Below are positions 1 through 5,007 of a stretch of 5,123 nucleotides of DNA, piece after piece (the first letter of the stretch is position 1; each line of letters begins with the position of its first letter). The notes beneath the pieces were generated by a model, which saw only the letters and a list, made by a program, of their open reading frames with translations, did not search any database and was not told the origin of the DNA. A program made the position numbers and the translations under genes. The stretch is from an uncultured Dokdonia sp. (GTDB taxonomy: Bacteria > Bacteroidota > Bacteroidia > Flavobacteriales > Flavobacteriaceae), in contig CAKZKZ010000815.1 of the NCBI GenBank assembly GCA_937124495.1, positions 1 to 5,123 on the forward strand, in the 5' to 3' direction.

Positions 1-1
1 T

Positions 2-685
2 AAAGAAGCTCGGAAAATAGGATTTCCACTTTCTGCAGCACTCGTACAACGCGAACTCATCATTGCACAGGGAACCATAGACGGATGTCAGTATGCTCTT
101 GAGCATGGCATTGCCATGAATATTGCTGGAGGCACTCATCATGCTTACACAGATCACGGAGAAGCTTTTTGCATGTTGAATGATCAAGCGATAGGTGCTC
201 GATATCTACAAGCAGAAGGTCTTGCCAAAAAGATTCTTATTATCGATCTAGATGTGCATCAAGGCAATGGTACGGCCGAGATTTTTCAGGGAGATCCTAG
301 CGTATTTACATTTTCTATGCATGGCAAAGCGAATTACCCATTTAAAAAGGAAACTTCAGATTTTGATATCGCTTTAGATACCGATAGCAACGATTTACAA
401 TACCTGAGTCTTCTCAAAGAAACGCTCCCACAATTGATAGCACAAGAGCAACCTGATTTTATTTTTTATCTATGTGGTGTTGATATTTTAGGGAGCGACA
501 AATTAGGGAAACTAGGATGTACAATTCAAGGCTGTAAAGAACGAGATCGATATGTATGACAAACCTGTTACGATCATCAAATCCCTGTACAATGCAGTAT
601 GGGCGGCGGCTATTCTCCAGATATCAAAATCATTATAGATGCCCACGCAAACACGTTTAGGCAAGCACAAAATATTTACTTTTAA
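2..685 (+). pseudogene. Histone deacetylase family protein, 5'-partial, interrupted by an in-frame TGA
   Basis: This is a zinc-dependent deacetylase of the HDAC/AcuC/acetylpolyamine amidohydrolase superfamily, which removes acetyl groups from lysine or polyamine substrates in the cytoplasm. The start lies before the window; families of this type are about 300 residues, so roughly 75 are missing. Visible motifs are the tandem active-site histidines in GGTHHAYTDHGEAF (codons 137-142), DLDVHQGNGT with zinc ligands Asp (251-253) and His (257-259), and CGVD with the third zinc-ligand Asp (482-484). The frame meets TGA at 557-559 after KERDRYV. It then continues in the same frame as QTCYDHQIPVQCSMGGGYSP and ends in AHANTFRQAQNIYF with TAA at 683-685, which is exactly what the family shows. 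The GGGY tyrosine (611-613), needed for catalysis, is beyond the stop. The family call is very sure. Whether the TGA is real, a sequencing error or read through cannot be seen here. Confidence 0.9.
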
Positions 686-726
686 AGTCCTTTCTCCCTT
701 TGGGAGAAGGGATTTAGGGATGAGGG
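684..726. repeat. Dispersed 43-base hairpin repeat, copy 1
   Basis: This block matches 4763-4805 at 40 of 43 positions in the same orientation. It begins inside the deacetylase stop codon. Its core folds into an 11-bp stem (688-698 with 702-712, one G-T pair) around a TTT loop, followed by a conserved tail GATTTAGGGATGAGGG. It lies between two co-directional genes and could affect their co-transcription, but there is no U-tract, so it is not a standard terminator. Confidence 0.8.
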
Positions 727-746
727 AAAATACGTAACTTCGTGCT

Positions 747-1892
747 GTGCAAACTCACTATGATTATATCATTCTTGGCGGTGGTCTTTCTGGACTTACG
801 CTTGCCTATCGCATGGCTCAAGACCCTTTTTTTGACACCAAATCCATTCTTATTATTGATCAATCTGCTAAGAAAGAAAATGATCGTACCTGGTGCTTTT
901 GGGAGTCTCAACCTGATATTTTTGAAGAGATCGTTTCCCATCGTTGGTCAACTATAGGGTTTAAAAGTCCCGTGTTTTCTGATGATATTGCAATACAACC
1001 GTATCAATATAAAAAAATTGAAGGGGATGATTTTTACGCTTTCGCGAAAGCGTACTTAGTCACAAAAACACATATTTCTTTCTTACAGGAAGCCGTGCTG
1101 TCTGTCGAAAACCAGTCAGATCAAGTTGTCATCGTCACAGACCAAAAAAAGCTTTCAGGCGGGAAAGTATTTAATAGTATCCTGAATTCAGAAATCCTTG
1201 AATCGCAGTCACAACATCAATATCTCAAACAACATTTTATAGGTTGGTTTATCAAAACAGAGACACCGATTTTTGATCCTGACGTAGCCACTTTTATGGA
1301 TTTCACAGTACCACAAAACGGAAACTGTCGATTTATGTATGTGTTGCCTACCTCAACAACACAAGCCTTATTTGAATATACCTTGTTTTCTAAAGATCTT
1401 CTTGAAGATACCGAATATGAAAACGCTATTGAGGATTATTTAAAAGAAAAAGATATATTGCAATATAGCATTGAACGTAAAGAACAAGGGAATATTCCTA
1501 TGTCTTCCTATCGATTTGACAAGCATGCTTCCAAAAACATGTTACATATTGGTAGCGCCGGTGGGTGGACCAAGGCAAGTACAGGATTTACTTTTAAACA
1601 TACGCTAAAGAAAACAGCATCCCTCATTGATTTTTTAAAAAAGGAGCAGGACTTACGTCTATTTTCAAAGCGTACACGTTTCTGGTGGTATGATTTATTA
1701 CTGGTAGATGTATTATATCGCAAGAATCATTTAGGAGCTCCTATTTTTGGCGAGATGTTTAAAAACAATCCCACCGATCGTATTTTTAAATTCCTAGACG
1801 ACGAGACGACGTTTAAGCAAGAACTACAAATCATCTGGAGCCTGCCTAAAAAGGAGTTTATCAAGGCGGTGTTTAGTCGGTTGTTTGGGTAG
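747..1892 (+). CDS. crtY: Lycopene beta-cyclase (CrtY-type, FAD/NAD-fold)
   Basis: CrtY cyclises the psi ends of lycopene to beta rings, giving gamma- and beta-carotene, the precursor of zeaxanthin-type pigments and retinal; it acts at the membrane. The 381-residue product has the family's normal length. Residues 5-37 form a Rossmann-type dinucleotide fold with GGGLSGL (11-17). DRTWCFWE (46-53) is the family hallmark. FMDF lies at 183-186, FMYVLP at 196-201, EQGNIPM at 246-252, and the glycine-rich GSAGGWTKASTGFTF at 269-283. The start is GTG at 747: an in-frame TAA at 735-737 leaves only CTT CGT GCT before it, so no ATG or TTG is available unless the gene starts inside the conserved fold. 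It follows the deacetylase gene by 61 bases on the same strand. Other crt genes are not in view. Its codons for residues 97-103 contain a perfect 20-base palindrome, and its 3' end is duplicated at 3021-3135. Confidence 0.95.
   Translation: MQTHYDYIILGGGLSGLTLAYRMAQDPFFDTKSILIIDQSAKKENDRTWCFWESQPDIFEEIVSHRWSTIGFKSPVFSDDIAIQPYQYKKIEGDDFYAFAKAYLVTKTHISFLQEAVLSVENQSDQVVIVTDQKKLSGGKVFNSILNSEILESQSQHQYLKQHFIGWFIKTETPIFDPDVATFMDFTVPQNGNCRFMYVLPTSTTQALFEYTLFSKDLLEDTEYENAIEDYLKEKDILQYSIERKEQGNIPMSSYRFDKHASKNMLHIGSAGGWTKASTGFTFKHTLKKTASLIDFLKKEQDLRLFSKRTRFWWYDLLLVDVLYRKNHLGAPIFGEMFKNNPTDRIFKFLDDETTFKQELQIIWSLPKKEFIKAVFSRLFG
1035..1054. repeat. Perfect 20-base palindrome inside crtY
   Basis: TACGCTTTCGCGAAAGCGTA is its own reverse complement over all 20 bases and encodes Y-A-F-A-K-A-Y in CrtY. 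Its 13-base part TTTCGCGAAAGCG recurs at 4617-4629. It resembles a highly iterated genomic palindrome; its role is unknown. Confidence 0.75.
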
Positions 1893-2024
1893 TGGAAAGT
1901 TGTTTTAAATACGTATCAAGCTTCTCCTTATCACTTCTAGATTTTAATGCTAGCGGAATTCAAGTAATTGCAAGCTATAAAGCAATAGCTTTACAGGATT
2001 CCCTTCTGACTTTTTAGCCCCTTT
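1873..2024 (-). pseudogene. Possible decayed 3' end of a gene convergent to crtY
   Basis: Reading leftwards, 2024-1953 is open and gives KGAKKSEGNPV followed by KLLLYSLQLLEFR, ending in TAG at 1952-1950. A one-base frame change near 1960 leads into a second open piece (1959-1873) that reads IPLALKSRSDKEKLDTYLKQ and ends in TAA at 1875-1873, inside the antisense of the crtY 3' end. Both pieces are preceded by stops (2027-2025 and 1962-1960), and there is no usable start. The hydrophilic, helix-like tail and its overlap with the crtY stop are what a convergent gene end would look like, but the pieces are short and the reading could be chance. I recognise no family. Confidence 0.22.
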
Positions 2025-2195
2025 TCACTCTTGTTTCTCCTTTCTTTCATCGTTTATAGTTGTATCGCTACTGGCTCTTTCTGGTATTCATGAATTTTAA
2101 GATGCCTATAGCAAGGTATTATCGGGACTTACTGATTATGAGTCTAGTATATTTAAAATTAGCATCAAATTATTAACCTTTTAAATGTATTCAAG
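1893..2195. other. 303-base stretch between crtY and the RiPP precursor
   Basis: No intact gene is present. The left half may hold remains of a convergent reading frame (1873-2024). A 7-bp inverted repeat, AAGCTAT/ATAGCTT (1972-1978 and 1985-1991), has no T-tract and is at best a weak terminator for crtY. The right half becomes very AT-rich and carries a candidate promoter for the precursor gene. Confidence 0.6.
2129..2155 (+). promoter_or_regulatory. Candidate Bacteroidota-type promoter for the RiPP precursor
   Basis: TATATTTA (2148-2155) fits the Bacteroidota -7 consensus TAnnTTTG at all but the last base. A poor -33 element (TTA at 2129-2131, consensus TTTG/TTG) lies 16-17 bases upstream. 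This would place the transcript start near 2162 and give a leader of about 34 bases. AT-rich DNA makes chance matches common. Confidence 0.3.
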
Positions 2196-2408
2196 ATGAA
2201 AAAAAAGAATTTAAACAACTTAAACTTAAAAAAAGAAACCATTTCTAAGCTTTCTAGCAAAACTATTGTGGGAGGTAACGAAATAGTTAATGGAAGATCA
2301 TACCCATTTGTTTATAACACATGCGTCTCCTGCCCTGTCACGTCAGCAAACGTTGATTGTAATTGGTCTCAACATGCGACTGGAGATACTCCTCCACAAA
2401 TAGGCTAA
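2196..2408 (+). CDS. RiPP precursor peptide, class I lanthipeptide-like leader with Gly-Gly site
   Basis: This 70-residue peptide has the layout of Bacteroidota RiPP precursors. A Lys/Asn/Leu-rich leader begins MKKKNLNNLNLKKETISKL and ends at SSKTIVGG (residues 20-27). It resembles the leader annotated as class I lanthipeptide or GG-type natural product precursor in this phylum, where the LxLKKxxIxxL pattern binds the modifying enzyme and a bifunctional exporter/protease cuts after Gly-Gly. The predicted core is residues 28-70, with three cysteines (43, 46, 55; CVSC then a lone C) and several Ser/Thr that could be dehydrated and cross-linked. It ends TPPQIG. The ATG lies in an A-rich context (CAAGATGAAAAAAAAG), with no Shine-Dalgarno, as expected for the phylum. 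No LanB, LanC, radical SAM enzyme or transporter is in the window, so the kind of modification is unproven. The next gene downstream encodes a DinB-like protein. Confidence 0.75.
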   Translation: MKKKNLNNLNLKKETISKLSSKTIVGGNEIVNGRSYPFVYNTCVSCPVTSANVDCNWSQHATGDTPPQIG

Positions 2409-2427
2409 TTATTAAATAAGTAAATGT

Positions 2428-2464
2428 AGTCAGGTAAGGTATTATGATACTTTATCTGACTTTT
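2428..2464 (+). terminator. Hairpin terminator/attenuator after the RiPP precursor
   Basis: Bases 2429-2441 (GTCAGGTAAGGTA) pair along their whole length with 2448-2460 (TACTTTATCTGAC), 13 bp with two G-T pairs, around a 6-base loop. A2428-T2461 adds one pair, and TTTT (2461-2464) follows. It begins about 20 bases after the precursor stop. The short U-run suggests partial termination, which would favour precursor over downstream message. Confidence 0.65.
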
Positions 2465-2476
2465 AAAAAACATAAA

Positions 2477-3016
2477 ATGAGTATACATCTAATTTCCAAA
2501 CAAGGGTTTGATTTTCATATAGGTATTTTAGTTTCTGAAATGGAATATATCAGAAACGACACCTATAACTTACTACAAGCAAGAGCATTAACAATTAGTG
2601 ATTTAGATTTTAATTTTGATGCATACAGTAATAGTATGGGGACTTTGTTGTTACATATTGCTTGTCATGAATTTAAATTTCAATTAAATCATTTTTACAA
2701 TAGAGATATCACTGAAGATGAATTCAAATTATTTGGAAATGCTATGCCATTTAATATGCACAAACGATTAGTTTTTGGAAATGATTTGGCTTTCTACTTA
2801 AAAGAATTAAATACAATTAGAGAAAACACATTATGCTATTTAAAAAAATTAAATGACGAATGGTTATTTAAAGAAATCGTTCTTTCTAATGGTAAAAGTA
2901 TAGGGAATTACTATTATCATCTAAGGCATGTAATTGATGATGAAATCAATCATCAAGGGCAAATGAAGATTATTTTAAAAAGATTAAATGAAAAGAATAC
3001 AACAAAACAGATTTAA
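2477..3016 (+). CDS. DinB/DUF664-family protein (putative metal-dependent four-helix bundle)
   Basis: The product (179 residues from this start) has the order of landmarks seen in DinB/YfiT/DUF664 proteins: an N-terminal helix (HIGILVSEMEYIRNDTYNLL), the ALTISDLDF segment, the metal-site helix GTLLLHIACHEF, a central long helix, and the C-terminal HVIDDEINHQGQMKIILKRL. The superfamily contains thiol-dependent transferases and isomerases (for example bacillithiol or mycothiol enzymes), but many members are uncharacterised. In typical members the last motif is H-E-x-H-H-R-G-Q. Here the His four residues before the final His is Asp, so a metal site, if kept, would be His/Asp/His. I prefer ATG 2477 because the other in-frame ATG (2444) sits in the loop of the upstream hairpin and would add an unlikely MILYLTFKKHK extension. 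The gene is very AT-rich and is probably co-transcribed with the precursor through the attenuator. Whether it acts on the peptide is inference only. Confidence 0.7.
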   Translation: MSIHLISKQGFDFHIGILVSEMEYIRNDTYNLLQARALTISDLDFNFDAYSNSMGTLLLHIACHEFKFQLNHFYNRDITEDEFKLFGNAMPFNMHKRLVFGNDLAFYLKELNTIRENTLCYLKKLNDEWLFKEIVLSNGKSIGNYYYHLRHVIDDEINHQGQMKIILKRLNEKNTTKQI

Positions 3017-3020
3017 GTTA

Positions 3021-3135
3021 TCCATAGTATTTTCAAATCCTAGACGACATTTAATCAAGAATTACAGATTATCTGGAATCTACTTAAAATGAAGTTTATC
3101 AAGGCGTTGTTTAGTCGATTGTTTGGGTAGTGGGA
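3021..3135 (+). pseudogene. Remnant: diverged second copy of the crtY 3' end
   Basis: This stretch aligns with about 1776-1898, the last ~37 codons of crtY plus the bases just after its stop. From TTTAA (3050) to TAGTGG (3133) I count about 12 mismatches in 84 aligned bases, and only 2 in the last ~40. Its frame reads TTFNQELQIIWNLLKMKFIK then ALFSRLFG and stop, against TTFKQELQIIWSLPKKEFIK and AVFSRLFG in CrtY. A one-base loss and an eight-base loss relative to crtY (near 3036 and 3046) leave a TAG at 3041-3043 in that frame. It has no start and begins five bases after the stop of the DinB-like gene. It is non-functional as a cyclase. Confidence 0.85.
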
Positions 3136-3154
3136 GGTATACTCATTACAAGGC

Positions 3155-4534
3155 TTAAAACAGTGCGATTTTTTTTAATATACTATTGAGTATCTCATCG
3201 TTTTCATCAACTAAATGATCTTTTATTTTAATATCAGGAATGACTCCGCTTGTGTTTGTATTCCCGTTAGGTCTTACAAAATAACCTTTAGGCACTTTCA
3301 CTACAATATCTGTTTCTGGGAGACGATAACTAAACTGAGAAGCATGCAGTGTTGGAAAATCACCTGTTTCTTCTCCTACAATAGAAGCAAATCCATAATC
3401 CTGAATCATAGCAGCTGTCACCGCAGCCATAGAATATGAATGACGATTAATCAACACATAGACTTTACCTTCAAATCTCTTAGATTTTGATTGGGGGATA
3501 TAGTTTTCGAATGGATAATCATAATATGCCCCGTCTTTATGTGCTAAAATTTGTTTGAAATAAGAATCTGTTGTGTCATTTTGAATACGTGTTTGTTCTT
3601 TCAAAATAGCACTCGTTTTAAGTGTAAATTTTGAGTTCCAAGTAAAGGGCTTATTGGCAAAGTAAGAAACCATATAATCACTGAATGCATCATGTCCGCC
3701 ACCATTATTTCTTAAATCAAGAATGAGGTTCTTTGAGTTTTTAATCTTTATTTCTGTAAATACAGAATCAATAAAAATTTTATATTGTTGCTCATCTCCA
3801 CTAAAATTTCCTGGTTTTAAATAGGCGGTATTTTGATAAAATTTAAGGTATCGTTCTGGTGAAATAATATCTGTCCTTTTCAATTCAAAGTCATTCATCA
3901 AATGGACTGCTTTTAGATGATACTCTGTAATTTCATTGTTGTCTTTAGTAGTAATTTTAAACACATCTTGCTTCCCAAATACTTGCCAATATAATCTTGG
4001 AAAGGTATATAACTCTAATTTAGCATTTTTAAAATACGTAGTTTCTGCTGATAGTTGTGGATATATTTTAGATAGTAGCTCCTGAACAGGAACATTATTA
4101 ATCTTTACGACTTCTGATCCTACTCTAATCTCACTATTAGTAGAAAAGTTTTTTCTTATCAATGCCTTACCATCTTCAATAACAATTTCTAAAGGAAAGA
4201 GAGTTCCATCATCTGAAGCGTATGCTCTGTAGGATGCTACTGGAAAATCAATTTCAGCATGCCCTGTATTTGCTTTTGATATTACTTTTTGAAAAAGAGA
4301 GGTAACTTCAAGTAGACTTAGCGAGTCTTCAGATATAGATGCTCTGACATTTTGATAATTTTCATCAAATTCTTTTTTAGAAGTATAGGCATATAGATCA
4401 TAATGAGTTTTCTCTAATGATGTTTTGAGAACCTCTAGATCTGAGAGTACTTTTTCCTTTTTAATTTGCTGAGCAACACAAATTAAAGAAAGTTTTAAAA
4501 CTATAAAAAAGGTAAGAATGGCTTTAGTCTTCAT
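3155..4534 (-). CDS. Secreted S41-family peptidase (tail-specific/tricorn-like serine protease)
   Basis: The 459-residue product starts with a signal peptide: MKTKA, a hydrophobic stretch to about residue 20, and a likely cut after CVA-21 before QQ. The Cys at 19 does not sit in a proper lipobox, so type I export to the periplasm or beyond is favoured. A helical N-terminal domain follows (about 25-95, ending KANTGHAEIDFP). A central part with a PDZ-like segment, GSEVVKINNVPVQEL (139-153), comes next. The S41 protease core holds NLILDLRNNGGG (269-280), VYVLINRHSYSMAAV (358-372) and IVGEETGDFP (385-394), then GYFVRPNGN and SGVIPDIKI near the end. Ser368 of HSYSMA is the likely nucleophile, Ser366 the alternative. 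Such enzymes cleave proteins or peptides in the cell envelope; substrates here are unknown. The gene is convergent with the crtY remnant, ending about 20 bases from it, and appears monocistronic. The ATG follows an A-rich stretch. Confidence 0.9.
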   Translation of the reverse strand: MKTKAILTFFIVLKLSLICVAQQIKKEKVLSDLEVLKTSLEKTHYDLYAYTSKKEFDENYQNVRASISEDSLSLLEVTSLFQKVISKANTGHAEIDFPVASYRAYASDDGTLFPLEIVIEDGKALIRKNFSTNSEIRVGSEVVKINNVPVQELLSKIYPQLSAETTYFKNAKLELYTFPRLYWQVFGKQDVFKITTKDNNEITEYHLKAVHLMNDFELKRTDIISPERYLKFYQNTAYLKPGNFSGDEQQYKIFIDSVFTEIKIKNSKNLILDLRNNGGGHDAFSDYMVSYFANKPFTWNSKFTLKTSAILKEQTRIQNDTTDSYFKQILAHKDGAYYDYPFENYIPQSKSKRFEGKVYVLINRHSYSMAAVTAAMIQDYGFASIVGEETGDFPTLHASQFSYRLPETDIVVKVPKGYFVRPNGNTNTSGVIPDIKIKDHLVDENDEILNSILKKIALF

Positions 4535-4575
4535 TATTTTTTTTCAAAAGACGATTTAAAAAAATAATTGTTGCA

Positions 4576-4604
4576 TTACTTATCATACAGCAAGTATTAA
4601 GTAA
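4576..4604 (-). promoter_or_regulatory. Imperfect inverted repeat upstream of the S41 peptidase
   Basis: TTACTTA (4576-4582) pairs with TAAGTAA (4598-4604), and the inner ATAC (4585-4588) pairs with GTAT (4594-4597), with a two-base bulge and a five-base loop. It lies 42-70 bases upstream of the start codon, where an operator or a leader hairpin could sit. No regulator can be named. Confidence 0.3.
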
Positions 4605-4616
4605 GTTCACTACACT

Positions 4617-4629
4617 TTTCGCGAAAGCG
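4617..4629. repeat. Second copy of the TTTCGCGAAAGCG word
   Basis: This is the 13-base core shared with the perfect palindrome in crtY (1040-1052). Here the left flank is CACT instead of TACGC, so only TTTCGCGAAA (4617-4626) remains palindromic. It sits about 85 bases upstream of the S41 peptidase start. Confidence 0.6.
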
Positions 4630-4692
4630 AATAACATCTATATTCAGAATGATAACGTAGTTTTAAAAGTCCTGTTCTCAAAGAGATGTGTT

Positions 4693-4718
4693 AAAATAGA
4701 GTAGCACTCTATTTTTTT
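4693..4718 (+). terminator. Rho-independent-type terminator hairpin without an obvious upstream gene
   Basis: AAAATAGAGT (4693-4702) pairs perfectly with ACTCTATTTT (4706-4715) around a three-base loop, and a run of seven T (4712-4718) overlaps the 3' arm. The orientation suits + strand transcription, but no + strand gene precedes it. On the - strand it also ends in TTTT, so it could work in both directions. Confidence 0.6.
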
Positions 4719-4736
4719 ATCGTAGACTAGAATGAG

Positions 4737-4756
4737 ATTCCCTTCTTCAAGGGAAT
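4737..4756. repeat. Perfect 8-bp inverted repeat
   Basis: ATTCCCTT (4737-4744) and AAGGGAAT (4749-4756) form a perfect stem with loop CTTC. It directly precedes repeat copy 2 and may be part of the same repeat unit; copy 1 has no counterpart. Confidence 0.6.
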
Positions 4757-4762
4757 GAAATG

Positions 4763-4805
4763 AAAGTCCCTTCTCCCTTTGGGAGAGGGGATTTAGGGGT
4801 GAGGG
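4763..4805. repeat. Dispersed 43-base hairpin repeat, copy 2
   Basis: It is identical to 684-726 except at three positions. The core stem pairs 4767-4777 with 4781-4791, 11 bp with one G-T pair, around TTT. The three differences keep the stem paired or lie in the tail (GATTTAGGGGTGAGGG). Here it is intergenic, between the S41 peptidase and the edge gene. Confidence 0.8.
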
Positions 4806-4818
4806 TTTACATCCCTCA
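4800..4818. repeat. 6-bp inverted repeat at the end of repeat copy 2
   Basis: TGAGGG (4800-4805) pairs with CCCTCA (4813-4818) across a seven-base loop, using the conserved end of the dispersed repeat as its left arm. It may be an alternative or second stem of the element. Confidence 0.45.
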
Positions 4819-4831
4819 TTCTCCGCAAAAT

Positions 4832-4866
4832 AAATCGCTCTTAATCAATGAATTAAGGGCGATTTT
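4832..4866 (-). terminator. 14-bp hairpin, probable terminator of the right-edge gene
   Basis: AAATCGCTCTTAAT (4832-4845) pairs with ATTAAGGGCGATTT (4852-4865), with a single G-T pair and a six-base loop. It lies about 140 bases beyond the stop of the - strand gene at the right edge. In that direction it is followed by ATTTTG, so termination would be modest. It could serve either strand. Confidence 0.45.
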
Positions 4867-5007
4867 ATGGTTTTGGTGAGTGGATATGGTGAGTGAAACG
4901 TGTTTTTTGAAGCATTTAAGTATATCTATAAAATGTTTAAACCTGTAAATTCATATAGTAAACGAGTCAACAGCAGTTTATAATTATTTCTACAGCTATA
5001 CTTTCTG

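Larger units (their letters stand above)
4535..5007. other. 473-base gene-free region with a run of hairpins
   Basis: No convincing coding frame is seen on either strand. The left part (4535 to about 4680) must hold the promoter and leader of the S41 gene, but I could not place a convincing TAnnTTTG box. Between 4693 and 4865 lie five separate hairpins, listed individually. The right part (4866-5007) holds a 9-base direct repeat TGGTGAGTG at 4874 and 4887 and otherwise only AT-rich sequence downstream of the edge gene. Confidence 0.7.

Noticed and set aside
557..559. TGA as a selenocysteine codon in the deacetylase
   Set aside because: From memory the family has an ordinary hydrophobic residue here, not Cys, the position is not catalytic, and no clear SECIS-like hairpin directly follows.
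714..957. Short open frames on both strands over the start of crtY
   Set aside because: They overlap the strongly supported crtY frame, lack recognisable protein features, and are shadows of its composition.
1508..1723. 71-codon open frame antisense to crtY
   Set aside because: It lies wholly within the conserved crtY C-terminal region and reads as a reverse shadow.
1893..3135. Cassette as a classical IS element or integrase-bearing island
   Set aside because: No transposase, integrase or terminal inverted repeats are visible; the only boundary signal is the duplicated crtY end.
3215..3439. 74-codon + strand open frame inside the S41 peptidase gene
   Set aside because: It is antisense to the conserved protease core; composition is Cys/His/Ile-rich as expected for a shadow frame.
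4535..4640. Defined promoter for the S41 peptidase
   Set aside because: Several TA-rich words occur, but none gives a convincing TAnnTTTG with a properly spaced TTG element.
4666..4688. Possible third, decayed copy of the 43-base repeat (AAAGTCCTGTTCTCAAAGAG)
   Set aside because: Only the first eight bases match well; the stem and the conserved tail are absent.
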